DNA of 64,000 nucleotides from contig JAQOTA010000025.1 of NCBI GenBank assembly GCA_029532415.1, positions 186,001 through 250,000 of the forward strand. The letters run 5' to 3'. The notes under the pieces were generated by a model. The model saw nothing but the letters and a program-made list of their open reading frames with translations, was not told the origin of the DNA and ran no database searches. Position numbers and translations under genes: made by a program. Positions within the stretch are counted from its first letter, which is position 1; the number at the start of each line of letters is the position of its first letter. The stretch comes from Marasmius tenuissimus (lineage: Eukaryota; Basidiomycota; Agaricomycetes; Agaricales; Marasmiaceae). Positions 11,870-22,625 of this stretch are shown in pieces.

Positions 11870-13414
11870 CATAGCAGTCTCTCAGGTGGCGTCCCTCGTC
11901 AATAGCGGTATAAAGTATTTATTCCGTGATCCAGAGAGAGTTTGCCGAGGTCTTTGATATTTGTACGATTAGTAGTGAAATGATGATGACTCTTCTGGGA
12001 GATGAGAAGCGAGAGAATCCAACAAGATTCGAGAATAAACAGTTCAGGTTAGCTTCCCAGTGGATCAGCAATGGCTCCGTTTGAGCGGGACCATGGCACT
12101 GCGATACGTGCACGTGTCAGAAGAATGACGAGGGGCCGGAGGGAGAGATGATTTCGCAAGCAAGAATCGAGTGTGGTATGCACATGCTTGGCAATTCATT
12201 CGAGTTGAAGATTTGAAAGGGGTGGTAGCGTCAGGAACAGTAAGGTTGAACATCATTCAGCCTACGTGCTAGTTTGAAATTATGGACTCGGAGTAAATCA
12301 AAGCTTTCGGCCCACATCCAGGCCATTATTCCAGTCGTAGGAGATGGCGCGGGACGAGCGAGAAGAAAAAGCAGAGTATTGAATGCGGAAGAGGGCTTTT
12401 GATGGGTACACAATGATCCCAGAGTGAAAGCTCGGATAAAAGTCAGAACCTAACGAGTTGGACTTTGAGTACGAGTGCCAAGTCGCGCATTGTAAACAAA
12501 ACTGTCAACGTCGGATTCCGAATATTGAATGTGAATATCTGAACCTTGATTACCAGGACGAAGATTTCTCCTCCAGGATTCGGCGGTTCTGAGCTCCAGT
12601 TCGCGGCGAATGATGTATGTGTATGAGTCCCAGGTGCAGGCAAGCCAACAAGGATATGGTAGAATGCAGCATCAAAAAGGTCGAATGTCGAGCCTGGCTG
12701 GAGATATTGCACTCTAAGCCCGTGTTATCCAACCGTACCGAACCGAAGTCCAAAAGCCTACGTCTATCGGTGTTGGAATATGTCGGTGTGCAAAGCTAAA
12801 AGACTCCAACAAGCTCGGATACGTCCAAAATCTGGATAATCATATCAACCGGGGGAAACTATTCAAACTTTTGGAACGCGCCTGTGACCTTTGAACCGAA
12901 AAAAAAAAGAATACTTTCTTATCGATGGGCTCCAACTTGTTCGGTGCGCTATCAGTGTGATAGTAACGAAAACAACTTGCCACCGAGAGAAGTAGAGAGA
13001 GAGAGCGCCTCGTACTCATGAATGCATATCTGGTACGCCCAGTGCTACCACGATTAAGTAGCTGTTCCACAAAGAGATGAGGATATGGCACGGTCTGAGT
13101 TGATGGAATGAAAGACAGCGTTGAATTTCGATTCTTGAGATGGCAAAAAAAAAAGTCTCGAGTCAGACCAGTAACGAATCCCGATAATGAGATAAACCAA
13201 TCAAACGCACATTTTCCTGCCCTCTACCTCGAGAATCCAGACCGCTTCTAAGTAGTAGCTTGTGATTGGTACTGTCCCGTGGGTCTTGTATAAGGAGGAT
13301 GGGAGCTCGAATCTTCCGAGCTACATTGAAATAGGTGAAGACGAAAAAAAGTTTCTGCGTCTGAAGAGTCAAGAGTCGAGAGTCAACGCCGGAGGGAAAA
13401 AGAGCACGAAAATT
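11870..13414. other. Intergenic, no supported gene
   Basis: This 1.5-kb gap separates the DUF2235-WD40 gene from the tRNA-like repeats. Overlapping minus-strand frames at 12443-12753 share an in-frame stretch (GSTFDLFDAAFYHILVGLPA) that could be a remnant exon. No domain is recognised and no start or splice structure is convincing. Short A-runs occur near 12900 and 13146. Confidence 0.4.
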
Positions 13415-13496
13415 GGGGGTACTGCGGGTCGGACACGAGACAGTGATATTATTGAGAATTTAATCAGACCTACTCTCCCAGCTGAGATATACCCCC
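13415..13496 (-). pseudogene. tRNA-Phe pseudogene, degenerate
   Basis: The minus strand keeps the acceptor halves GGGGGTA and TACCCCC and the D-arm (TATCTCAGCTGGGAGAGT) of the tRNA-Phe genes at 15574 and 21360. The anticodon region reads GATT instead of CTGAAG and the T-arm is mutated (GTGTCCGACCC instead of GCGTTCGATCC). It should not yield a normal tRNA. Confidence 0.75.
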
Positions 13497-13597
13497 GGTG
13501 GGTTATGACGGTGTTATGTGAAAGTAGAGAGCCAAGTGCACAAAGAACTTGTCATTCGTTTTGTGAGACCGATGAAATCAATTATTAGAAAGTGTGG
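13480..13597. repeat. Direct repeat flanking tRNA-Phe pseudogenes, copy 1 (copy 2 at 14055-14171)
   Basis: About 115 bases starting in the tRNA 5' end are repeated at 14055-14171 with a few substitutions. Both contain GGTGGGTTATGAC, AAAGTAGAGAGCCAAG and GAACTTGTCATTCG. The repeat shows that the tRNA-like element was duplicated in tandem together with its upstream flank. Confidence 0.8.
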
Positions 13598-13770
13598 GGC
13601 TTGCCTTCCACATCGAGCCCATACCTTCCGAGACAACCGTGGGTCGTTGTTGTACTTGAAATAACCGACTGGAAAAATAAGGGAATGGAGCGTGGTCGCG
13701 TCGGAGTCTGAAATCTATCTTGGGAAACGGAGAGGGAAAAAAAAAACTGAGTACACTCCATCGTTCACGA

Positions 13771-14073
13771 TGGGGGTACCGAAAATTCGAGCTCCGAGTT
13801 GATCGCTATGAGCGGGTCCCTCGACATAAACAAAGCCAAGAACAGGGAATTCTGAATCTCGAGTGTCTGAGTCTTGATGATAAGAGAGGTATGGACCATC
13901 AAAACGGTGCTGATTATAAGGATCGAGATTTGTGTAGGGTTGATATAGATCGGGTTGAGTGGCGTTCAAATCTGTCTAGGGCTGGTTTTTGAGTTCTTCC
14001 CGTGTACCTGGAAGGGATATTATGGAGAATTTGCTTCCTGAGTCTGTTGCTCTCCCAGCTGAGATATACCTCC
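13771..14073 (-). pseudogene. Second tRNA-Phe pseudogene, split into distant halves
   Basis: On the minus strand the 5' half lies at about 14073-14030 (TATATCTCAGCTGGGAGAGC then AACAGACTC). A 3' remnant (TTCG then CGGTACCCCC) lies at 13800-13771. More than 200 bases separate them and the anticodon loop is lost. The bases before 13771 (CACTCCATCGTTCACGATG) also precede the third pseudogene at 15243. Confidence 0.65.
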
Positions 14074-14079
14074 GGTGGG

Positions 14080-15182
14080 TTATGACAGTGTTGTCCGTGA
14101 AAGTAGAGAGCCAAGCGCACAAAGAACTTGTCATTCGTTCTGCGAGACCGATGAAATCAATCATTAGTACAAAGTGGAGGATGTACCTTCCACATTGAGC
14201 CCGTACCTTCCGAGTCAACCATGGGTCATTGTTCTACTTGAAAAAAGTGACCGGCAAAAAAAATAAGGGAGTGGAGCACAGTCGTGTCGGAGTCTGGTTC
14301 TGAGTCTGAAATACATCTGTCATCTATCGTAGGCCTGTCATGCGGCTCCTCACGGAACGAGCAACCTGAGTCGTATACACCCAGCTTGCCTCGTCATATA
14401 CACTGCCATTTCAGTCGGAACATCCCAGGGACATCACCCGGTCAACATAACCGTATCCAATAGTTGATGTCGGTTCGATGGTTTCGCACCCCATCACCCA
14501 GATGGAGAGGCGGGATCCAGTGAACGCGTATCAAATTTTGCGGCATATTGGACGTATCGAGCGAACCAGATTCACTCGACAATGTGTAAAATGGTGATCT
14601 GAGTCTTGAGACCAACAGCCGCCATTAATTCAAAGCGATGAGGAGAGTAATAAGTTGAACTCACCGGAAATCCAAACCTGAGGCAAGTGACCCCTCAAAC
14701 GTTCAATGACTGCACAGAACGTATCCCATCACCACCTATCTTCGACAATACCCTCGCGGCAAACTAGTAGTAGAAGGGTGAAGTCAATGTGTGTCACGGA
14801 AGCAATAATATGGTGAATTTACTAGAACAAGTTGAGAACGCGAAGATGAGGGGGAACGAAAAAAGCACAGTTGGCACGACACGTAGACCTGTTGTTCTTA
14901 TGTCGTTGAATTTGATTATTCAAACCCCGCAGCCCGTTTGGGTGCAAGGAATGTTGAGGAGAGGGCATGAAGGTACATCACAGCGACATGGAAAGGAATG
15001 TCAAAAGGACATCGCGAGTTCGGAGTATGACGGACAGATGGCCGGTCCGGAATGTGGATTTGACGTTGTTATCATCTCACGCCGACGGCGCCTCAAAGGA
15101 TTGCCTTTATGTTCGTGCCCACAATCATACTGACATCCAGCCAGATTGGCGGTGTACGGACCGGTGACAGGTCTGCATCTAT

Positions 15183-15187
<5 letters not shown>
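14080..15187. other. Intergenic, no supported gene
   Basis: Besides the direct-repeat tail (to 14171), I see no coding region, RNA or repeat that can be supported here. Several open frames of 60-115 codons exist but lack domains and splice signals. Confidence 0.4.

Positions 15188-15217
<30 letters not shown>
15188..15217 (+). repeat. (GA)n microsatellite
   Basis: A run of about 14-15 GA dinucleotides, immediately upstream of the CACTCCATCGTTCACGATG box that borders the tRNA pseudogenes. Confidence 0.9.
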
Positions 15218-15220
<3 letters not shown>

Positions 15221-15242
15221 TGAGTGCACTCCATCGTTCACG

Positions 15243-15334
15243 ATGAGGGTACCGCGGATCGAACACGGGACCTTCAGACGGAGTAGTTATGCCATATGGA
15301 ACTAACGTTGGACTTCAGTCTGCTTATACCCCCG
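15243..15334 (-). pseudogene. tRNA-Phe pseudogene lacking the D-arm
   Basis: Minus strand: GGGGGTATA runs directly into AGCAGACTGAAG, so the D-arm present in the copies at 15574 and 21360 is deleted. The anticodon loop, an intron-like insert, the variable loop and the T-arm (CCCGTGTTCGATCCGCGG) are kept. The acceptor 3' half is TACCCTC instead of TACCCCC. Not expected to be functional. Confidence 0.8.
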
Positions 15335-15573
15335 TCCAGATTTTGAGGATGTTACTTAAATTTGGAGAGGGCCGGAACTCGTATCAGCCTTTGTTATCCG
15401 CCATGCTCCGAGTCTTGGAGTCTACATTATTGTAGGGGGGGGAAAGTGTTTGAACACTTACTCTGCGTCGAAAGTGAATAAGGTGAGATGTGTACGTTGA
15501 AAATGAGACAGAGGAAAAAAGGAAGGAAAAAAGAGATAGAAAGAAAGAAAATTTTGACGACGTTCTAACATAT

Positions 15574-15673
15574 TGGGGGTACCGCGGATCGAACGCGGGA
15601 CGTTCAGAAGGAGTACTACATGGAGCTAAAAATGGACTTCAGTCTGCTGCTCTCCCAGCTGAGCTATACCCCC
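15574..15673 (-). tRNA. tRNA-Phe (GAA) with intron
   Basis: Cloverleaf on the minus strand: acceptor GGGGGTA/TACCCCC, D-arm GCTC-AGCTGGGA-GAGC, anticodon stem CAGA/TCTG, loop CTGAAG with anticodon GAA at 15640-15638, variable ACGTC, and T-arm CCGCG-TTCGATC-CGCGG. A 27-base intron occupies 15636-15610, one base 3' of the anticodon, the usual place for eukaryotic tRNA introns. It points away from the family C gene that starts 445 bases downstream on the plus strand. All stems pair except the outermost anticodon-stem pair (G-A). Confidence 0.9.
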
Positions 15674-15674
15674 G

Positions 15675-16118
15675 TTGGAAACATCAAATACCTTGACAGT
15701 GATATTGGTGAAGTTCGGGAGCCGAGTACACAGCCTGTCTTGTCGGTCTACAGGAATGCTGCGAACTTTGAATAGGCTTTTTCCCCCCCTCGAAATAGTG
15801 CTGTACATACATCTATAAATGATTATCGCCGCTACCTCCATCGGCATCGTCATCAGTCAAAGCCACTATCTTACTGTAAATCTTCGAAGTTTGAACCCGT
15901 GCTGATGCAGATGGTCTGAAGTCGGTAGTCTAGAATCACCGCCGCGCATTACGGACTACATACAGCGTTTTTCGCATAATCGGATGGCAGTTGGCTCCAC
16001 AAACTTGAAGCGCGCTTGAGGCTGACCCTGGGGACCGGGACGCGGGAGCACAAGAAGGGACCAGAGTAACGGCGCTCTCGTCCCTCGTCTTCTCTTCCAA
16101 CCTCTTTCCGACCTACGT
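15675..16118. other. 5' flank of the family C gene
   Basis: About 440 bases between a divergent tRNA-Phe gene and the C-gene start. I see no ORF. The stretch from 16010 to 16118 is C/T-rich on the coding strand, as is common in fungal leaders. The first ATG in frame is at 16119. Confidence 0.4.
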
Positions 16119-19100
16119 ATGGAACGACCAACGAGCAGTAGCGGTGCTCTGACGAGCCGAAGAGCGCCGCTTGGACCGAGGACGTTACCTCTCAAACGGC
16201 ATTCGACGACAAGTGCGGGAAAACATTCGAGGCCTGGAAGTATGAAGAGTGTGTCCAGTGTTGACGGTGTTAGTGTGGGCGTTGGTGTGGTTGGGGATGC
16301 ACCGGAAGAGGAGGAGGAGGAGGAACAACGACGAGGAGAAGACGGTGACGGCAACAGAGAGGAGGAGGAGGAGGAAAAGGAAGAACCCACGAATCCGATC
16401 ACGACCGCCCCTAATATTAACAACGTTGATGAAAATCATTCTCCTCCATCTTCTTCCCCTTCCCCTTCCCCACCACCACCACCGCCCCCTCCGCCTCCAA
16501 TGGTAGACCCTCCACCATTAGCACCGACTCTAACCGTCCCGCCTCTCCCGACATTCGCACCTACACCCACGTCTCCGTCATACAAAGCTTTACCTTACGA
16601 AGCCGCCCAATGGACATTCACATCAAACGAATTACAGGACATCGTCTCCCGAGCTATCCGATGCAGCGCACGAGAATCCTTCGTCCGGTTGTTAAGTCTC
16701 AAACTCCTCGATACCATCCTCCCAGACGAGCTTTCAAGATTATCAGACCAAAGACTGAGCACCACAGGCAAATACCGATGGACCGTTCAAAGACGGAGCA
16801 TGCTCATGCAAGGGTTATGGGCCGTCGTCGTTCTCAACACCGGGACCGGTGCTGGGAGTTCTTCGGTGGACATGGGACCTGCAGCGACGTCGTTGTTGAC
16901 TCAACTCTCGGATGTCGTCGCAGACTGCGATCGGATGGTGGAAGAGTTGGTTGGGGTGGGTGATCAGGTTAGAGAGATTGGTGGGTTGGTGGATAATCAT
17001 TGGGCTAGTGCTTTGGCTGTTGCCCTGAGGAAGGTGCGTTCTCATCTCCATCTTTCTTTTCCTCTTTCTTTCCTTATGGTTTCGTGGGGGAGCAGCTCAA
17101 CACATCCTACGCCAAACGAACCTCGGAACTCCTCTCCACCCGCGACCGCATCACCCAACTCGAAGCCGAACGAGACGACGCATGGAAAGAAGCTGAAAAA
17201 GTCGCCAAACAACTCGACCACACCGAACAAGAATACAAAAAAGTCGTTTCGGAACTCGAAGCCTCACACGAGGAGAACAAAAAGATTCGGTCCAACCTCG
17301 CTTTCAAGGACGTCGAATTCAAAGGTGTCGTTGGGGAACTGGCCAGGGAACGACGCGTCTCCACCAACTCGATCAAGGAGGTTGAGAGACGCAAGTGGGC
17401 TGAGGACGAAGTGGAGAGGTTGAAAGGCGTCGAAGAGGAATTAGAGAGGGTCAAGAAGGAGTTGGAACGAGTCGAGAACGAACTCAAAGAAGCCAAAGAA
17501 CGCGTCAGCCGAGTCAAGCTACGGTCTCGGTCAATCAGCCGTTCTCGAAACCGAAACCGAAACAAAGAAGAGGATCTCGAACAAGAAAAGCGCGAATGGG
17601 AAGCCGCCGTCGAGGCTAGAGCAAAACAGGAAGCGCAAGCAACTAAACATCGAACCCTCGCCACAGCGACACTCGTCCCCGTACCCATCCCTTCATCCGT
17701 TTCGATTCCACCCCTGTCACCCGTGTCGACGATTTCGCCCATCTCACCTGTGGGTCCAGGGTCGCTAACGCGTTCATCGACGTTTGGCTCTCAACCACCA
17801 GTACCAGCACCGCTACCACAACAACGAGCGAGCGTGGGTACCTTTGGTCAACGAGCAACGTCTTCCGGGAATCGGCTATCAGGCGGAGAAATCGTCGAAG
17901 AACCGGAATCTATCGAACCTCCCCCTCCTGCCCACGACGCCAACTCTGATACGGACTCTGACTCTGATAGCGACTCTGACTCGATTCTCGGGTCAGGCGA
18001 AGAAATCCTCATTCAAACAGCTGAAGTCGTCTCGGTTCATTCGCCTATAAGTCCCCGGGCGTCCTTCTCGTCCTTCCATGCTTTATCTCAGTTTTCTTCC
18101 ACCACCCAGACCACCAAGGACGGAAGACCGATGTCACCGACGGTCGGAGTGGAAAAGCCAAAGCTTGTGACGTTGCCTAGTAGTCCCATACTCCAGACCC
18201 AGGGGATGGGGTTGACATTGAGGAGGGGGGTTAGCGTGCCTATGTTGAGTGAGTTGGCTAGTTAATTGATTTGTTTGTTTGTTTGTTTGAGAAGGGGTGC
18301 TGATGCGTTGTGGGTATAGGTTCGAATTCGACGGTTTTACCTGGCAAACAGACGGGGACGCCGGTTGGGACGCCTGGGATGGGGAGTTTTAGTGCGTGTG
18401 AGTGTGTTTTTTTTTTCTTTCTCTTTCTTTCTGTGTGTGTGTACATTTGGAGGCTTCTTTCCCATTCAGCGTATATGCGCCTTTTGAGTTGTTTTCGCTT
18501 GTGTTTGCTATACTTGGTTCTTTCTATCTCTCCCTTTCGTGACTTGAAACGGTGCATGATTTGCCACCTACTTCACGTCACTCGTGTTTTTTCTTCTTCC
18601 CCATGGGGGGAGCATGCAACGCGTCAGCTTTTGGTCGACGAGAGTTTTGATATCAGGCGTTCTTGCTGTTCGACCCAATCTGGTGCCTTTTTTTCGCACT
18701 TGGGCTCCTCGTTTTTCTTTGTGATGCCTCCAAGTCTCTTGTTTCGATTCCAAGGTCATGAGGGGGTGTTCCAGCTTTTGACGGGCTCGTTTTGCGTCCT
18801 GCTCGCTCCTACGAATCCCTTTCGTTCGTTTATGTGGCGTTTCCATCTCTCTCGTCCCCTCGTTCACATCTCTATCCATTCGGTCCTTGGGTATACTCTT
18901 TCGTTGATCTACAGTTCGTTTCGACGCATTTAAGGGGTACTGCTATGTGACCATCTCTTTTTTGGTTCTGTTCGTTCGGTTTTTGTTCTTCCTTTGTTTC
19001 TCCGTTCGTTTGTCTTACTTTCCCCCCCCTCCTCCTCTACTCGTTTGGATACTGATCACACTTTTCTTCTCGTCTAGTATCGACACCTGACAAGATAAAA

Positions 19101-20912
19101 CCTCCACCTCAAGCACCTACCCCGGAGAGCGTACACGGACACGAATACGACGACGGAGACGAACCAGCCGTCGACTCGGACACAGAAGCGGAGGAAGCAG
19201 AGTACCAAGCCCTCCTCAACATGGACGTCCCCCACTCTGACGGGGTTGAGGCCGAGGTGGCCAAAGTCGAAAAAGCCAGAGTGGAAAAAATGGGTCCCTT
19301 CAGACTCAGCTTACCATCCGCAAACCAGAGAATCTCGACCGTGAGCCCCACGAGCAATCCACCACCTCACCCACCACCGACGCATCCACCACCTGATCCT
19401 CCACGTTTGGATTTCCCGGTTCCACCGTCGAGTCCGTCGCCTCAGCAGTTGACGTTGACGGTTCCTGGGAGCCCGATGAGTGCGAGTTTTCCGAGGAGGT
19501 CTAAACGGTATTCGGGGACTACTGGAGCGCGTACACCGTCGCCGTTGGTTGCGACGTTTGCTGAGGCCGCTTCTGTTACGAGGGAGGAGGAAGAGGAAGA
19601 GGATGGGGAGGAGCGGACTACGCCTACGCAGACGACACCTACGAAACGGTCACCTACGTTGGCGTTTCCGAGGTCGAGGACTGCTTCTCAACCCACGGGG
19701 ACGACGAGGACGGCACTTCCGGTACCGCCTGTTTCGCCGTCGAAACGGACGTATCTGGAGGGAGTGACTGCGGCTAGGAAGAGGAGTATTAGGGCTTCGC
19801 AGGGGGCGTTGAGGTTGCCGTATGCTGCTTCTGCGTCTTCTCCGCCCCCGCCGCCGGTTCCGCCTACACCTTCTCCGACCACGCACGCGACGGTGACGGG
19901 TCCTGGAGCCAAGTTGTACCTGCACACGAATCTCAACGTGAATCTGAACGTATCGTCAACGTCGTCATCGGGTGTATCGTTACCCCTTCCCCAACCGTTC
20001 CCGTACTCACCGAGCCAGGAACATCCACACCAGACGAGTGGGTTGACGCCTACGAGTGCTACGCGGGAGAGGGTGCCTTCTACGACTACCACGTCTTCTG
20101 CTGGGTCGGGTGTGTTGGGGAGGGAGAGGGACTCGGGAGAGGGGTTGATGGGTCCACCACCTGTACCGCCCAAACCTACACCTGCACCGGTGAGGAGACT
20201 TTCTCAGCTCCCACCGAGGAGTCGGCCTCTTTTGGCTGTGGACGATTTGGTTGTGACGCCTACCGCTACGTCTTCACATGGCCATGGCCACGGGGATGAT
20301 CTGAGTCATATGAACCCGAGCGCTGCTTCGTCGCATGGTCACGAGCACGAGACACCGCAAGAGAGGAGGGAGAGGGAGAAGCGGGAGAGATTGGCGAGGA
20401 GGGGGTCGATGGATGAAGAGTCGCTTGTGGCTAATACGAGGAGGAAGACGGAGTTTGGGGAGGAGGATGAGGTGCCTCCGTTACCTACGGGGTCGGTTAC
20501 GTATTATTCTTTTCCTCAAGGGTCGGGGTCGGGGTCGGGTGCTACGCCGATGAAGAAACCTGTGGGGAGGAGTATCCCTTCGATGTGGTTGGGTGCAGAC
20601 GAAGCCGCTGCCGGGTCTTCTTCCGCGGGTGGTGGTGGCGGGTTGGGATCGGTGTTGGGAGGGTCGAGAAACAAAAGCGTACGGTTCAATACGACGAGTT
20701 CGGGTGGGTTGATGCATATGTCTGATTCGCCTCCCCCCGGTGGTGCTGGTGGTGGTGGGGGTGGGGGGTTGTTGAATTCGGGGATTCAGAAATGGAAATC
20801 GATGATTATGAACCAGAGACGCAAGTCGGAGTTGGCTGCTAGTTTGAGAGCGAATGCGGGTCAGGGGAGTGGGAGTGGGAGGTTTAGTTTTAGTTCGGGG
20901 ACGAGGGATTAA
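16119..20912 (+). CDS. Large coiled-coil, proline/serine-rich protein (family C, intact copy); possibly related to Uds1-type septation proteins
   Basis: Four exons fit: 16119-17033, 17096-18248, 18320-18391 and 19078-20912. All borders are GT-AG, they join in frame, and they sum to 1,324 residues. Regions in order: a basic N-terminus; an acidic glutamate run; a proline run near residue 125; a conserved domain (WTFTSNELQDIVSRAI ... RRSMLMQGL); a long coiled coil (about residues 310-460, heptads rich in E, K and R, with RSRSISRSRNRNRN); and a very long disordered Pro/Ser/Gly tail ending FSSGTRD. The ELQDIVSRAI block recalls the fungal 'up-regulated during septation' domain, so a cell-division or cytoskeletal role is possible but unproven. 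It is flanked on both sides by tRNA-Phe genes. Intron 3 is 686 bases, long for this genome. Several broken copies exist in the window, which makes this the likely parent. Confidence 0.8.
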
Positions 20913-21290
20913 AAGAGGGAGAGGGGGGGGGGAGGTATGGTTATATATCTTTATTCGCTTTCGTTTTTCTTGAGTTATTCGAATCTGCGTTTTGTTTTTT
21001 GTTCTTTTGTTTTCGTCTTTTTCCGTCTTCTCTCTGGCTGCTTGATACGTTACATTACACTCGCTCGCTTATATACACATACCTCATGGAATACGCACTT
21101 TATAACCTGGATTCCCTACATACCGCATGCCGCATACTGCACATCACACACACACACACACACTCGTTCAAATCCTATTTCGTACTACAGATTTTACATA
21201 CCCTTTTTCTATTGACTGACCTCATGAGCGTGCTCAGAGTCATAAATACTACGTCGTATTGCCAAATTTGAACTAGAACAAAAAAGCCAT
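20913..21290 (+). repeat. Conserved 3' flank of the family C gene
   Basis: This flank recurs at 28200-28570 (plus) and 2860-2520 (minus), each time after a C fragment. Shared boxes include TGCTTGATACGTTAC, GCTCGCTCGCTTATAT, CTCATGGAATACGC and GAGCGTGCTCAGAGTC. A (CA)n run lies near 21147-21165. It probably contains the transcript end. It shows that flank and gene were copied together. Confidence 0.7.
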
Positions 21291-21359
21291 CGAGTTCAAG
21301 GTCACAGGTTCCGAATGATGAGTGCCGATATCTAGCGTGTGTTTCTCATGTAAAGGAAC

Positions 21360-21457
21360 GGGGGTATAGCTCAGCTGGGAGAGCAGCAGACTGAAGTGCG
21401 TATGGCGCATATTTTCACGAATTCTGAAGGTCCCGCGTTCGATCCGCGGTACCCCCA
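21360..21457 (+). tRNA. tRNA-Phe (GAA) with intron
   Basis: Acceptor GGGGGTA (21360-21366) pairs with TACCCCC. The D-arm is GCTC-AGCTGGGA-GAGC. The anticodon GAA is at 21393-21395. A 25-base intron spans 21397-21421, one base after the anticodon. The anticodon stem 3' side is TCTGA (21423-21427), the variable loop is AGGTC and the T-arm is CCGCG-TTCGATC-CGCGG. The exon parts differ from the minus-strand gene at 15574 by only one base (variable loop), while the introns are unrelated in most positions. It lies about 450 bases after the C gene and before the A gene. Confidence 0.92.
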
Positions 21458-21649
21458 ATACTTCGTTGTCCTGCGAACAGTTTTTTGGGGGAAATTTCTC
21501 CCATCTGTAAATACTCGCATATGTTTTGTATCTCAAGACCAGCGCTTCTGTTTAACGGGTCGTATTGTGGAACTCGGAGCTTGTCAACGATCGTGCTGGC
21601 GGTTGAAGTAGAAATCTGTATAGTGATGATGGAAGGAATGGTTCAAATT

Positions 21650-22040
21650 TGAAATGGAGTCCTCCGAATCATGGTCCTGGCGTTGTCCAAAGTGGAGTGT
21701 GAAGAGTTTCGCCATTCCGTTTGTATTCCCATCGCCTTGCAGGAGATATCAAGATGACGTTGACATCCAAAACTGTAGGTCCCGGACACTCAGCGCGTTG
21801 ATCATTCGTGCCACTGACCAAGTTCATTCTTTACCATTGGCTCCGACTGTTCGAATCAATATGATGCGTCTCGCGAGAGACGGGTTGGAGAAGGTTGGAG
21901 ATAGGGAAGTCATTAAATTTGGTAAACTCTTTTTGCAATCAGGATCAATGTGGACACTCTGTTTGCTCATTCTGGTTCATTGTTAACAACCATAGTCGGC
22001 CTTGGCCGTATCACGGATGGCCATCGACGTAGTCTCTTAT
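21650..22040. other. Remnant D, copy 1, and a duplicated box
   Basis: Decayed coding-like sequence (GTCCAAAGTGGAGTGTGAAGAG, then a reading like EEFRHSVCIPI) resembles stretches at 35790-35960 and 47590-47760. Nearby AACCATAGTCGG recurs at 28665. No open reading frame is kept, so the origin is unknown. The rest, up to the A-gene leader at 22540, holds nothing I can identify. Confidence 0.35.
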
Positions 22041-22625
22041 AAACAGACGCTTCATATCCGAAAACCCTTTTTGGTGGTGGTGAGGGCGGGTGAATCACCT
22101 TGAATCACCTCCCGAAGCTGGGTGCCCCCAGCCCTGGGTCAGGGACACCTCTTTGGACCCTTGATTGAGAGCCATCAATGATAAAATACATACCGAGCAA
22201 TCAGGGTCAGTTGCTCAAATTGGCTGCCCCATTCTACATACTACATACCGAGGCCCAATGTGCTTTTATATCGAAGATGGTTCGTAGACTCACCGATTAA
22301 TCGAAATCTCGTTTGTGCACTCTGAATGCACTTGAGATGGAGGCGTACGGGCGACGAAAGAGAGGGAGAAGTCGGACAAACCAGTAAACAACCTGGGTCA
22401 GTGTGGCCCGGGGCTGATGGCTGTGTAAAAAGTTACCGTCAAACTTCGATAGTTCTGATGGTTTGTGCGTAAACTCTCTGTATCTATCCCCCACTTGTGT
22501 TGAAACACGAAAGATTACGGTCGTGTATCTAAGCATCTATGAGTGATGTCCGTCGCTCAACGTTGACCACTACTCCTACCTCCCTTTCCCCCCCACCTCT
22601 AGTGGCGAAGCTGTGCGACTCGGAG

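Noticed and set aside
15188..15217. (GA)n run as a regulatory GAGA-type element
   Set aside because: A simple dinucleotide repeat next to decayed tRNA copies needs no regulatory explanation, and no gene starts nearby in a suitable orientation.
17107..17742. 211-codon minus-strand open frame
   Set aside because: It is antisense to the coiled-coil exon of the family C gene. Its Ser/Leu-rich composition is the mirror of the Glu/Lys/Arg codons of the real gene.
18310..18933. 207-codon plus-strand open frame
   Set aside because: Its first 27 codons are the third exon of the C gene. The rest is the long T-rich intron, and the frame joins exons 2 and 4 properly only when that part is spliced out.
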